Of a stretch of DNA of 64,000 bases, positions 29,664 to 41,663 are shown piece by piece. Each line of letters begins with the position of its first letter. The stretch's first letter is position 1. Origin of the DNA: Alviniconcha marisindica (taxonomy: Eukaryota; Mollusca; Gastropoda; Provannidae); contig JABMCL010002216.1 of the NCBI GenBank assembly GCA_018857735.1, positions 778,501 through 842,500 of the forward strand. Reading direction: 5' to 3'. The translations under genes were made by a program, and so were the position numbers. The notes beneath the pieces were generated by a model. That model was not told where the DNA came from and searched no databases. It worked only from the letters and a program-made list of their open reading frames with translations.

Positions 29664-29980
29664 CATGGTGCTTAACGTCCACAGAAACCGTACGGCTTAT
29701 TAGGGACGGTGAGAAGGGGGGAAGGGAGTATGGAGGTGGGGGGAAGAGGGAGATTATATACCTATCGCTACACTGTCACCACCAGAATGACTTCTGCATT
29801 AAGATGGGCAGCGATGAGAGCCATTTTAATGTTTCAGTAGGAAGTGATGGACAAAGTCACAAGACAGTGTCCATAAACTACAACCTTTTTGAAGAGAAAG
29901 GCGAGCCGAAGGGGTATCGAACCGAGGTCCTTCCGCTTACCAGCCTAACAGTCTTACCGCTAGGCCACACCGGCTCACAA
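29664..29980 (-). mobile_element. tRNA-derived SINE, full copy
   Basis: Same family as 54275-54550. On the minus strand the A box is at about 29953-29966 and the B box (GGTTCGATACC) at about 29912-29923. The tail is GTCCCTAATAAGCC...GGACGTTAAGCACCATG. Confidence 0.85.
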
Positions 29981-30009
29981 CGGAACAGTCACCACACTGC
30001 TCTTTTATC

Positions 30010-31040
30010 CTGTACAGCCCACGAATAATATTGTTCCACATTATGCAGAGGTCTCCGCATTATTGTTTAGAAGATGATGTGAACCTTGCCAAAGATTTTT
30101 AGACAGGCAAAGCTCGATTAAAAAACAAAACAAAACAAAAAAACACCCCCCAAAAAACTAGGAGACTGCGTATTTTTTAGAGAGAAAAAAAAATGGCTGC
30201 CGTAGACAGTTGCGAAAACTACTCCGCAGACCGCCCATAATGAATAAAAAATGCTGCTGAGTCAGTGAGGCAATCAGTTATGAGGTTAAATCCGAGGGAC
30301 TGTGACGTAAAATCAAAACTACTAGTGTCATTAGCCAAAAATACGTAATTACGTCATGTTATGTTGTCTGTAGGAGTTTCCTTTCGTTTTTCATGCAGCA
30401 AATGCAGATGTGCAGCGCCGTCGCAATGGTGACACGTGGCAACAGTGGCGTAGCTTCTTTGACTAGTTATGTGTGAATGCAAACACGGCCACTCTAATTT
30501 TTCGTTACTAGCCTAGGATTTAATCTATGACACTATACTTGACAAATTAGCCCTACCCAAAAATATACATTTTGCAAAATATACCTCTGGGGCCGGTGAA
30601 TCTTGACAAAGACTGAATCGTGCGACAACAGGTAGGGCCCACATGTCCGCACCGTGACAAGGTAACAGTGAAGAAGACGGGTTGTAGCAAGGATCTTCGG
30701 GCAAACCCCGTTAGGAGTGTTCACGAGCTGGTCTTGCACGGGCTGTCCGAGTTGCAGCATTTGCACGAGAATCTGAGTGTCTTACCACGGAAGTCTGAGT
30801 CAGCATGAGAAGTAGTCCCAGCGCCATAATACCAACAGGTGCAAGATACTATTAAAAATGTGTTGCGCGTGTTGAATTTGGAACGACGTCATAGTAGCGC
30901 ACTGGAAATATTTGGTTGTTGCATGCACCTGTCGCTCCTTTCGAGTGTGTGGCACCTTATTTTCCGTCCAGAACCTGAACTCTCCGAAGAAAGGAAGATG
31001 GTATTTTAGTTTTCAGTTCAAAAACTGGTGCAATCTTCTA
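30010..31040. other. No gene seen
   Basis: Mixed composition; no supported exon, RNA gene or repeat family member recognised. Confidence 0.5.
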
Positions 31041-31405
31041 AACCTCGCTCGTGTTGATCACTAAGGTTATCCTGAGGTGACCGTGTGCGGCTGACAGGAC
31101 GTTAAAATGTAATTACTAACTGAACGCTAATTAATTAAGATGTTACTCGATTCCTGTCCCCTTGGTCTCTTTTGGGGAGGCATGCAAACAGGATCAAAAC
31201 GTTCAAGAATTTCTGGGGTTAATGTGACGTAAAATCAAATCAGCTGTTACAACTTTGCTCTCTTGATAGCGGATCTGATTTGATTAACTGCACTGGTTTT
31301 TTCGGATAGATATTCTTTGTATTACTTAATGTTGCTGGATTTTAACGTCCTGTCAATCGCACAGGGTCACCTCAGGAAACCTTAGTGTTCAACACGTGCG
31401 AGAGT
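31041..31405. mobile_element. Foldback element with ~67-bp inverted ends
   Basis: Left 31041-31108 and right 31340-31405 are reverse complements with few mismatches (core CACTAAGGTT, CCTGAGGTGACC, TGACAGGACGTTAAAA). The ~230-base centre has no coding capacity. A single arm recurs at 20806-20865 and a fragment at about 53965-53985. Confidence 0.8.
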
Positions 31406-31442
31406 TGCTGGGGTTTGTTTTCTTAATTCGTTCTGTTCGATT

Positions 31443-31608
31443 GTGTTGCTTAATGTCCTCGGATGTCGGTTGACATATTAGGGACAAGCCGCTGAGACCA
31501 ATGCCGAAGCATGGTTCAAATATTGCTTTACGTCCACGGAAACCACAAGGCTCGTTAGGACGGACAGCCCAGGACGGCCACCTCGACTCTCACACAGCTC
31601 CTGAACTA
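31443..31608 (+). repeat. SINE-like repeat family B, copy 1
   Basis: Starts TGTCCTCGGATGTCGGTTGA; passes through GACCAATGCCGAAGCATGGT and TGCTTTACGTCCAC; ends GGACGGCCACCTCGACTCTC, CACAGCTCCTGAAC. Matches 57172-57328 and, inverted, 36908-37075. Confidence 0.8.
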
Positions 31609-31708
31609 TTTTATTCATTTATCTCTTTTGTTTTTCGTTTGTTTTTGACTGGTGTCAGTTTACTACAAACGGTCAATGTTTCATTAGTAAATTTGTTTCC
31701 GTTTATTG

Positions 31709-32840
<1,132 letters not shown>

Positions 32841-32845
32841 AATAA

Positions 32846-32851
32846 GCCTTT
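32846..32851 (-). terminator. Candidate variant polyadenylation signal of the RBR gene
   Basis: ATTAAA on the minus strand (TTTAAT on plus, near 32846-32851), about 135 bases after the stop. A canonical AATAAA on the minus strand at 32344-32349 is a more distal alternative. Confidence 0.35.
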
Positions 32852-32983
32852 AATCATGAAAGGTTTTGTGCATGTTTGTTAATTTAGGCTGGAACATCTG
32901 TACATTGATTTAGAAAACTGCTTTTAAAGCTGTTGAGACTGAGCAATGAGCATACCTGTGGTCGGGACTGTCTTGCATCAAGA

Positions 32984-35488
32984 TTACTGCTTTGCAGAGG
33001 TGACATTACGAAGCTTCTTAACTGTAACCACATGGGTAGCAAGGGCGGAGTTGATCCAGCCTTGAATCTCGGCCAGTCTTGTGACAGACTTCACCGCCTC
33101 CTGCAAATGTCCCTGACCCAAGTTGGTGCTCCAGGCATCGAAAATGGATTGAGTGAAGGTGCAGAATGCTCCAAGGTCTTCGGAGATGCGCAGAGCTCGT
33201 CGCCTGAGAAGGGAGTCGGGGAGGTCCTTGAGCAGCACCAGGGAGTATTCAGCCACCTCGTGCAGTTCGTGTTTGGCACGGGCCACGTTCTTGAGGAAGG
33301 TTGTGGCAATCTCCAATACAGAAGGGGATCTCTGAGAGTTTGGCACAAAGGAAGGGGGCTGAGTGGCATCGACACTGGTGCAGAGGGAGGACAAATTACT
33401 GCGGCAGATTTGGATGATGTGACCAGCAATATTTTTGTCCTTGGCAGCGGCAGTGGCCACAGCTTTGGCCAGGCTGGTGATGACTTTCACGTGCTGCTGC
33501 TCATCGAGATGACGCTGGCGATGCTCTGCTGCCTTCTCCATCAGGGACACCCTCTGGCGTCTGTTAGACGCTTTCTGCTCTTGCTCTTTCTTCTGCTCTC
33601 CTGGGCTCTTGTCTGCCTCCAGATGACGAACAACCATGGTGGTGGCCAGTTTCGTCTCCTGCAATGCATTTACGCAGCCTATGCGGGTCGGGTGAGAGTA
33701 GCCCGGCTTGGTACAGTACCAGCAAAACATCTGTCCACATCTGCACGTCATCTGGGGACACCCACCATCCTTAAAGACAAAATTGTTACACCTGGGGCAG
33801 TGCTTTCCCACTACGATCATGGTCTGACTCTTCTCTTGCTGACACTTCTGCTTGGCTTCTTCATCACTCAGCCGGTCGTCGTGTACTTCAGCCTCCCGGT
33901 CAGGGAAGGTGGTGGTGGCCAGGCTGGTGCGGTATTCTTCAGCCTGCTGGCAGGTGGCGGGCCAGTGGGCAGGGGACATGCACTGGAAGCACACGAGAGC
34001 GCCACAAGCACACAGAACGTCCTGCTGAACCTCAGGCTTTCCGGAGGACGAAGACGGCTGGAAGCGAATCACTCGGCCACAAGACTCATTGGGGCACCAT
34101 TTCTCCGTCTCCGAGCTGCCGATGCGAACCTCTTCTTGCCTCTGCAGCAACTTCTCCACTGTGTCCAGGGTCGCCACAGACAACAGGACTCCCACGTTCA
34201 CCTCCTCCTGGCAGTCGAAGCCTGGGCACGTGACACGCACGAAGCCCTGGTGGAGACGACTGTGGATATGCTGGGACCAGCAACTGTCACACACACGGTG
34301 CCCGCACTTCACCAGGGTTGTGGCCGATGCGCTGTCCAGTGTCATCGGGCTGATGTCATCATAACATACATCACAGAGGGCAGGTTCTTCCTGGAGCATC
34401 TCTTCCAGAGATGGCATGGTGACAACAGGAACAGCAGAACCACGCTGGAACACTCGCTGCACAGATGGTATGTAAGCTTCTGAGGTACCCAGGTGATGCT
34501 TCAGCTGACGTTTCATGACGTTGCGTCTGACTCTGGCCAAGAAAGTAGGGAAGTGGTTCTGGTCCATGAGGTCAGTAACAATTTTATCTACAAAGTCCAT
34601 GGTCTGGCTGATGAGGTTCATCACTGTGCCCCTGTACAAGTCTTGGTGGTCCTTGGTGTTGATCTGCACTGCAAGCAGACCTGGGCGCAGCCTGGAGTTG
34701 AGGAACACTTTGTACACGTCCAGCTCATTATCGTAGAACCCATCATGGATAAAGATGAGATAGGAGAAAGCATCTTCCGTGTTGTCTGCTACTGCGACTT
34801 GAACACCACACTTCTTCAGCAGGTCTCTGACCTCGGATGTGATGTCTAGCACAAACCTGCGAGGCCTACAAGCAGCCTCAAAGTAATGTTGACCAAAGCA
34901 GTCCTTCAGACTTGTTACTGTGACATCATCAGTGGGCAGCAACACTCTGGTGGACTCTGAAAAAGATGCTGAGACAGGCTGGGCAGAAGGGGGAAACTGT
35001 GTGGCACCCTCCTCCTCCTCCACTGTGTCTTGGATTTGGACTTCAGGAAGGTAGACAATGTGGGATTTGTCACTTTCATGGTGGTGAGCAGTCTTGCTGC
35101 CACTCTTCTTCCTGCGGCGAGACTTGGTCGAATCCACAAGGTGCTGCAGTTGTTCCGCCTTCTCGATAAGCGAGCTAATAAGGAAGTCTGTTGTGTAGTG
35201 CTCTACTCTGGTGTCATGAGAGGGCTCAAAATCATTGTTGTCAATGGTTTCAGTGACAGTGGTCAGTTCTCGTTGGACATAGTGAGTATCGAAGCCAAGC
35301 AGGTCACACTCATCAATGTCTTTCAGGGACATCCTCTTCCTCTGCTTGCCACGATGCTGTTTCTTGGGCTTTCCATGTTGTACGTGCTCATCGTCACCAG
35401 GGGCACCAGAGATATGCTGCTTGATGTACTTGGGGTTGTGAGAAATGGAACTCTGGGCTGGAGATGGATAGAACACCTCGTACCTCAC
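32984..35488 (-). CDS. Exon 2 of the RBR ligase (long single exon with RBR module)
   Basis: The acceptor is TTTATTTTAG at 35489-35490; the first codon is GTG (Val187). The exon is 2505 bases, has no interruption, and carries the whole RING1-IBR-Rcat module and the C-terminal helical region. Such a long intron-free coding exon in a gene-poor, intron-rich setting suggests past intron loss or retroposition (inference). Confidence 0.92.
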   Translation of the reverse strand: MRYEVFYPSPAQSSISHNPKYIKQHISGAPGDDEHVQHGKPKKQHRGKQRKRMSLKDIDECDLLGFDTHYVQRELTTVTETIDNNDFEPSHDTRVEHYTTDFLISSLIEKAEQLQHLVDSTKSRRRKKSGSKTAHHHESDKSHIVYLPEVQIQDTVEEEEGATQFPPSAQPVSASFSESTRVLLPTDDVTVTSLKDCFGQHYFEAACRPRRFVLDITSEVRDLLKKCGVQVAVADNTEDAFSYLIFIHDGFYDNELDVYKVFLNSRLRPGLLAVQINTKDHQDLYRGTVMNLISQTMDFVDKIVTDLMDQNHFPTFLARVRRNVMKRQLKHHLGTSEAYIPSVQRVFQRGSAVPVVTMPSLEEMLQEEPALCDVCYDDISPMTLDSASATTLVKCGHRVCDSCWSQHIHSRLHQGFVRVTCPGFDCQEEVNVGVLLSVATLDTVEKLLQRQEEVRIGSSETEKWCPNESCGRVIRFQPSSSSGKPEVQQDVLCACGALVCFQCMSPAHWPATCQQAEEYRTSLATTTFPDREAEVHDDRLSDEEAKQKCQQEKSQTMIVVGKHCPRCNNFVFKDGGCPQMTCRCGQMFCWYCTKPGYSHPTRIGCVNALQETKLATTMVVRHLEADKSPGEQKKEQEQKASNRRQRVSLMEKAAEHRQRHLDEQQHVKVITSLAKAVATAAAKDKNIAGHIIQICRSNLSSLCTSVDATQPPSFVPNSQRSPSVLEIATTFLKNVARAKHELHEVAEYSLVLLKDLPDSLLRRRALRISEDLGAFCTFTQSIFDAWSTNLGQGHLQEAVKSVTRLAEIQGWINSALATHVVTVKKLRNVTSAKQ

Positions 35489-36556
35489 CTAAAATAAAAC
35501 AAAACAGAAAAACAAATCAATTAACACGTCATCATCATAACTCTGAAATCACCCAAAACAAAATATTTCACCTGATCGAACAGTGTTTTTATTAACCCCC
35601 CCCCCCCCCCCTCCCCTTGCAATTGCTGTTCCCTGTAGCAACCAACGTGAAAATTTTACAACTTGTCTCCCCTGCTCTGCATACTACAAACTGTACCCAT
35701 GGGATAACAAAAACCGACTCAGTTTGTGAAGTTGTCTTCCTTGAGCTGTACAGTACTGTACCCCTGAGCCAGTGAGGATCCACCCCTGACCAGTCCCAAT
35801 TCTCCCAATTTTAATTTTAATTTTATAAGACTAACACCAAAGATCATATTATATAAAGTTAATACCACTGCAGTGTTCTGCTACTGGGCTATTTTTATGT
35901 GAGCAAGAAATCTCTGTGTGAAACAGTCATATAGCTAGTAAACTGAGTAAACAACAACAACAATTACAACAAAAACAACAACAAAGCACTAATCTTACCT
36001 CTGATTTCCCGATTTCGAAGTTTCCCCGGTCGCGGCCCTGCACCGTGAAGACCTCCACCCGCTTGCCGACAATATTGCGATGTCCGTTCTGTCGAGCCTC
36101 GCCTCGTTCGCGTCTGATGGTGCGTCGCGATTTGCCGTCAGACCCGGGGAAGTTGAAGCTGAAGTAGCGACCGTTTCGGGGCTGGATTCGCCTCACTTCG
36201 CCCTTGTTGCTATGGAAACTGGTGCAACTTGCGGGGCGTTTGAGTTTGTGTCGTTCCAGCAGGGACACCGTTAGTTCGGACTGTGCGATGTCGTTTCTTT
36301 CGATTTGACGGATCAGCGCCGAAGGCAGCAGCCACCGGGATTGCTTGTTGAGGGAGAGAGCTACATCCACGGCGATGTTAGGGGCTCCAGTTTGCTTAGT
36401 GTCGTCAGCTTTTGCACCAAACAACTGACTGAGGAGTTCTGGGTGGATTCTGGCCACGATGCAGGCTTGGTTGTGGTAGCGACGGCTGTAGCGACAGTTG
36501 AAAGCTCGAAGGGTGTTCCCCGAGTGAACCCCACGATGAGACGTCTTGTGCACCAT
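32984..36556 (-). CDS. RBR-type (RING1-IBR-Rcat) E3 ubiquitin ligase, 2 coding exons
   Basis: Exon 1 is 36556-35999 (186 residues) and exon 2 is 35488-32984 (834 residues plus stop), joined in phase 0. The 1020-residue protein has RING1 at about 558-612 (CDVCYDDI, KCGHRVCDSCW, CPGFDC), IBR at about 651-699 (CPNESC, CACGALVCFQC, H, C) and Rcat at about 750-791 (CPRCNNFVFKDGGC, CRCGQMFCWYC, H, C). The Cys at about 763 in KDGGC is the catalytic Cys position of RBR ligases such as Parkin and HHARI, which pass ubiquitin through a Cys thioester; all zinc ligands look intact. About 550 residues before RING1 match nothing I recognise; they include a basic patch, an acidic patch and a globular-looking segment at about 375-520. 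The C-terminal ~230 residues are probably helical. It cannot be assigned confidently to Ariadne, RNF14, RNF19 or RNF144. Confidence 0.9.
35489..35998 (-). other. Intron of the RBR ligase gene
   Basis: 510 bases, GT-AG. It contains a C/G homopolymer run (35597-35612) and, at about 35912-35943, a fragment (GTCATATAGCTAGTAAAC) identical to the sequence just after the 27.9-28.2 kb minisatellite, which suggests a SINE tail remnant. Confidence 0.8.
35999..36556 (-). CDS. Exon 1 of the RBR ligase
   Basis: The first in-frame ATG is at 36556-36554 (MVHKTSHRG). The frame stays open 69 bases further upstream without another ATG and is closed by a TGA. The donor is TCAGAG/GTAAGA at 35998. Encodes a basic 186-residue region rich in Arg, Ser and Asn with no recognised domain. 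Confidence 0.8.
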
Positions 36557-36711
36557 TTTTGGAATCCCTGTCGTCTGCTCACACTCGACAGAAGAGGACT
36601 GAATGGTGCTGGACTCCGTAGACAAAACTGCTCACAACGAAGAGACGGTACCTCGTAAACGGTTGAATGGCACTGTCGGCCGTCTGGTAGATCACTGCAT
36701 GCTTTGTCGGC

Positions 36712-36717
36712 TTTATA
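36712..36717 (-). promoter_or_regulatory. Candidate TATA box of the RBR ligase gene
   Basis: TATAAA on the minus strand (GTATAAAGCC), about 155 bases upstream of the ATG. Transcription would be expected to start near 36685, giving a 5' UTR of about 130 bases. Transcript data would be needed to confirm it. Confidence 0.5.
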
Positions 36718-36907
36718 CGGTCATGAAGTCGTGTTTACATGCTCGTGGTGCAATCCAGCTGTAAAGTTATTTATAGACAGGATGTTGTCATTTTCAGTCT
36801 CGTTCTGAACGAAACGCCACTTTAATAATAGCAATGATATCATTTTCTTACCTGGCGGCGCGCAGGCGCAAGTGATAGGTATATAAGTCTCCCTCTCCCC
36901 CCACCTC

Positions 36908-37075
36908 AGTTCATAGTTCAGGAGCTGTGTGAGAGTCGAGGTGGCCGTCCTGGGCTGTCCGTCCTAACGAGCCTTCTGGTTTCCGTGGACGTAAAGAATT
37001 ATTGCACCGTGCTTCGGCATTGGTCACAACTTGTCCCTAATATGTCAACTGACATCTGAGGACATTAAGCAACAC
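36908..37075 (-). repeat. SINE-like repeat family B, copy 2 (inverted)
   Basis: The reverse complement of the element at 31443-31608, lying about 190 bases upstream of the TATA-like box of the RBR ligase gene. Confidence 0.8.
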
Positions 37076-37684
37076 TTCACCACCACCACCACCTCAGTCC
37101 ATACCCCCTTTCCCCACTTCTCCCCGTCCCTACTAAGCCTTATGGTTTCTGTTCACTATATGATCCAAATGCTGCAGTTTGACCCTAATATGTCAGTCCG
37201 ACATCCGAGGACTCTGACTCTCAGTATAAGCGGCGCCGCGCGGCCACACGATCAATCCAAATCATCTGGTGGTTTTCCGTGTGGACTTTAGGCACCATGT
37301 TTACCGTTTGATCCAAATATATTTTTAGATCAGTGATCAGGCCGGTTCACGGTGCGACTCCAATAACATGACTCTGCGGCCGGAAGTAATTTACTGCCGG
37401 GTTAGACTCCTCAGTGCCGCGACTGAATCAGTCAATGACTGACTAGGTACTCAGTAAGTAATCTCCTTAGTAATGCGGCATGCCGTACAAAAGCAATATT
37501 CATCTGTTTAAGTAACTAAAAAGATACATATACCTTCAAAAAATGCGTACACCTAAAGCTACAAACAATACCGCATCACCACACAAGCGATTTCAAACCT
37601 TTCTGTCGTTTTCACTCAGCCTGGTTCAGTGGACTCCATGACTGACTAACAGTCTGGTTACTGGTGACATTCCTTCTGCGGAGC

Positions 37685-37734
<50 letters not shown>
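37685..37734 (+). repeat. (GT)n microsatellite
   Basis: About 50 bases of GT. Confidence 0.95.
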
Positions 37735-37735
<1 letters not shown>

Positions 37736-39375
37736 CTTATATAATATTATAACTATAATTATTATTATGTAAAAAAAAATCAGTGTTGACCGGGCTTGCA
37801 AAGTGCAGAGCCGGTGCTCAGGCCGGCCTTGTCGGTGAGACTATGGTGCTATAGAAATTAGAATTAATAGGTAATATCAATTAACTTTTGGCTGTGCCGC
37901 CACCCAGATTCATGTCACGGTAGTGTATTTTATCCCGGCTTTGGCCCCCACTCCGCCACCACTATGATGCATGTCACAGTCAGTGGATTGCCGGCGTGTA
38001 TCTGGCACTGATATGTGTACTAAATTGGGGCTGGAGAGTCGCCGGAATCCATTTTTGACATTGCAAGTCTACGGCATTACGCACTCAAAATGCATAATTG
38101 TTATATATTTATATAGAGGGGTCATGTCTATATACTTTTTTCTTTCAGTCTTTCTTCTTCTTCAGTCTTTCTTTTTTGTTTTTGTTTGTTGTTGTTGTTG
38201 TTGCTGTTTGTTTTGTTTTGTTTTGATCGTTTTTTGTTTTGTTTTTGTTGTTGTTGCCATCAGCGCAGTTTTGTAGGCCCTGGTGCTGATCAGTCAGTGG
38301 CGGCTCAGTCAAGTTCAGCGAGTCTGGTCAATCAGTAACAGACGTGACAGTTACAAATGTACGTCAATGGGGACAAAAATAACTAAGAATAAAAATAATT
38401 GACGTCTATGGCCCTTTTTGCCATGTGGAATAATTGGCTGCTCCATTAGTGATTTGATCCGATATATAAATTCAAATAAAGTTGACACTTGAAATTATAG
38501 TCATTGGCCGGCGGTGGTAACTCTCCACTCAAGTGCAAAATATGAACAAATACGGCAACTCACACTGAAAACAAGCCAGGACAATAACAAGCTGCGCTAA
38601 TAACAAGAAGACATTAATAACAATATGCACCGAATGATTACAACTTTGCAGACGAAAGGCAAAAAAGCCTGTGACACTAGCCGTAAAACTGATGTGATGA
38701 GCATCCTAGCGACTCTAATCGGAGTTGCTTCTCTTGGCTTACACTTGCTCTATTCAGAGTTGTCATTCGTTTTTCCAGGTGGCACCAACTGCCTTGGTGC
38801 TAAGGAAGTGGAAGTATGCCAACTAGGCTAGCGTACCCGCACAGTGGAGTCTGCTTTTGAGACCACCAGTTAAATACAGTGGAATTATAATAAGGGCTCG
38901 TGCATGAGTCGGGTAGCCCACTCCACAAAAGGGGCTGGCATGGAGCCAGTCGCGTCTGCGAGACTGCACGATCAAGTCGTCATGACAAGGTGAACTATGA
39001 GGTTGGTGGCACTTGTTTTCGTCCTGCTGAAATGTCTTGACTTAGCAGTATTTCGTCACTATAGCGATTTTGTTCTTTTGAAATATTCTGCATCTTACAT
39101 CTTCCCGAGTATTGCTTGACAAGTTAAGCTCTTTTGTTGTTGTCGCTTGCTGGTTTTAGTTGTGTCTTTGACAAGAAGTTCGCGTTGTCACCTAATCTGG
39201 ACACTGATCAAATGGTTACTCTTTCCGACGTTGTTGTCTGTTGCCGTGTTGGTATTGCAATTTGCATGCACTCGTTCATGCATGCAAATTTATATATATA
39301 TATATATATATCCGCAATTTTTTTCCTTTCTTTTTTCTTTTTTTTAACACAGAAGTAGTTATTTTCCCCTCCAAG
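37735..39375. other. Intergenic, between the divergent ligase genes
   Basis: No supported exon. A non-coding first exon of the RING gene may lie here or up to 41.3 kb but cannot be located by eye. Confidence 0.45.
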
Positions 39376-39380
39376 GTGTT

Positions 39381-39381
39381 T

Positions 39382-39419
<38 letters not shown>
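39381..39419 (+). repeat. (GA)n microsatellite
   Basis: About 38 bases of GA. Confidence 0.95.
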
Positions 39420-39420
<1 letters not shown>

Positions 39421-39485
39421 AAAAACGCGTCATTGCTTTTACTGCTAATGCTACTTTGTGGCGCTGTGCTTACCACTAAAAGCGT

Positions 39486-40149
39486 TCAGTTTGCACTTGC
39501 AGCCAACTGCCCAGACTGGCAGTCTGTACCACATTGGGGGGAGACTGATGGCATGGGGGAGGGAAGGGGAGCAGTTACACACAGGAGAATGAAGTAAATA
39601 AAGGACCTGATAAAATAATAAACAACTGTGACATGGGATTTGAGGGTTACAGGATGCATGGACTGGAAAGAGTCCAGAGTAGATGCAGCAACACTCTTCT
39701 TCTCTGGGATCTTTCGGAGAAAAAATGCTTTTCTTGTTGGTATTGTTGAGGGCAGATCATAGAAGTTAATGTGGATCTGACCACAATTTTTTTTCTGGCA
39801 GTCTGAAGTTAACAGGTACTTAAGGGTTGCGACTCTGACACCATCACCAGACATGAAATTCACAACAATCATGGCTTCAAGATTCCAGACAGCAAGACTG
39901 AGCTGTACAAGAGCTCATTCTTTGTAGACACTGTGGTCACTGCAGACTCTGTCGCTGCATTTTCATCAGCAGTAGGCAGAGTGCTACAAAGGGCTGCCTT
40001 GCACACTTAGGCAGCCAGAGCATCCTTTTTGGAGTATAAGTTTTATTTTTCGTTGCACTCTTCCACTTCTGTTGTGAAAATGGCCCCAAAAAGATCCCTT
40101 CTTCTGTGTTTAGAGGGGTTGCCACTTGTGACTGTAGTTTCAGGATCAT
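39486..40149 (-). pseudogene. Unidentified degenerate coding-like segment
   Basis: Two minus-strand frames (40149-39937 and 39872-39486), broken by stops and a frame change, encode peptides such as LKYLLTSDCQKKNCGQIH and TIPTRKAFFLRKIPEKK. No family was recognised. It could be an old transposon fragment or chance. Confidence 0.15.
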
Positions 40150-41391
40150 CTATTGATCTAATCTATGCATTAAGAATGCCTGTTTTCCAGTAGAGCCTGT
40201 GTCAAAAGACTGCCTTAAAAAATAACAAAAACTGATTTTTAAAAGAGAGGTGGTTGTGGATGAAGGGTATATAGAGACAAAAGGTCATACAAAAAATGGG
40301 ACAGTACACTGAAAATTTCAGCTCAGAAATTTAACTAACATTTTTAAATTTAATGAAAGAAGAAATAGTGACTTCTCAAAAAATGACAGAAAAGTCAACT
40401 GAGACCAAACCTGTCAAGTGAACATGACATTTTCCCAGCAGCCCTATACAAAATCAGTTGTAATAAAAGGTCGGTTGTGATAATCAAACATGAAAACAAA
40501 AGAGGATTGTTTTTTTTACATTTCTGTTTACAATTCTAGCAGTATTTTGAGGAATTAAGAGGGATTTTTTGTTACTTTAATCCCCAGTTATTGATAATTT
40601 GAAATTTTGGCTTGTGTTCTGTATAATGATAAAGAGAAAGGTAGTGGTTAATGACGATGCATAAGCGGACATGACAAATCACAGCCGACTGGGTCTGGGG
40701 ACAAATTCATATCAAATAATCTGAAAAGTTTTGGAGCAATTTTTTCAGTTGTGAGTGGAAAATGTAGTCAAATGTATTGTCTCTTGTTTCCTCATTATGT
40801 AAGGTATGTGGTAATGATGTAATTGGCATCAATTTAAGATGCAGTGGACAGGAGTGTAAATGTCCCATTTGGACCTCACCAAATTTGGAAGATGTTGCAA
40901 AGAAAAATTCACTTTTATCTTTAATAATAATAATAATATGGTGCTTACACTCTTTATTCTGTTGTATGTATCTCTTTAGAAAACAAACAGTCCAACAAAG
41001 CAAACATCAAACACATTGAGGATGTACATGTATGTTAGATTATTATCAATTTAATACTTGTAATGCACTGTATCACCACCTTTTGTCACTGGCTTATATA
41101 TAATATCAGATTGTGAACTGTTCAAATTTCAGAAAATGTTTCAGGAGAGGGTTGGGGTTTTATTTGAACTTTAAAGTTTCGTTATTCATGATTAAGCTTT
41201 AGCATGGTTCTGTGGCTTGCATCTTGATTCTTCTGGTGATGACCTGAATTTCTGCCACCACTACCACTCCCCCCCCCCCCCCAACCCCAGTATCCCATTG
41301 TGCTGAATAATTGATTATTTGAATTTTTATGACATGACGATGCTAAAGGAGTGAAATTATGACACAAAACCATGAATTTTCTGTATTGCAG

Positions 41392-41463
41392 GAAATGCAC
41401 AAGTTAATTTGAGGACGTTGAACTGCAACATTAGTGAGTAGGAACGAGTAAAAAACAGCCAGG
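41392..41463 (+). other. Probable 5' UTR part of the RING gene exon
   Basis: A splice-acceptor-like TTTTCTGTATTGCAG ends at 41391. The 72 bases to the ATG carry a short out-of-frame ATG closed by TGA. If the acceptor is used, an unidentified non-coding exon lies upstream, between about 37 and 41.3 kb. Confidence 0.45.
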
Positions 41464-41663
41464 ATGTCTCAGACTGGTGGAGCATCATGGACCAGCATGA
41501 ACGAGAACTTGATGGCACTGTTGGAGGCTGTGCTGTCATTGGCAGCTTCAGATGCCACAGCACGACGCCCCCCCAGGCCAGCCATCAAGCCTGGCGGCTA
41601 CAGTGAGGAAATCTTTGTGGACCTGACTGAAGACGAACAGGATGAATTCTCCTGTGGTATTTG
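41464..41663 (+). CDS. Exon with start codon of the RING protein
   Basis: Encodes residues 1-66 plus two bases of codon 67. The segment ends in acidic DLTEDEQDEFSCGI; the donor is ATTTG/GTAATG. The first zinc ligand (C64) is in this exon and all others come from the next. Confidence 0.85.

Noticed and set aside
32933..34483. 516-residue plus-strand open frame opposite the RBR ligase
   Set aside because: It is antisense to clear RBR coding sequence, starts at a TTG and encodes no recognisable domain. GC-rich coding exons often leave the antisense frame open.
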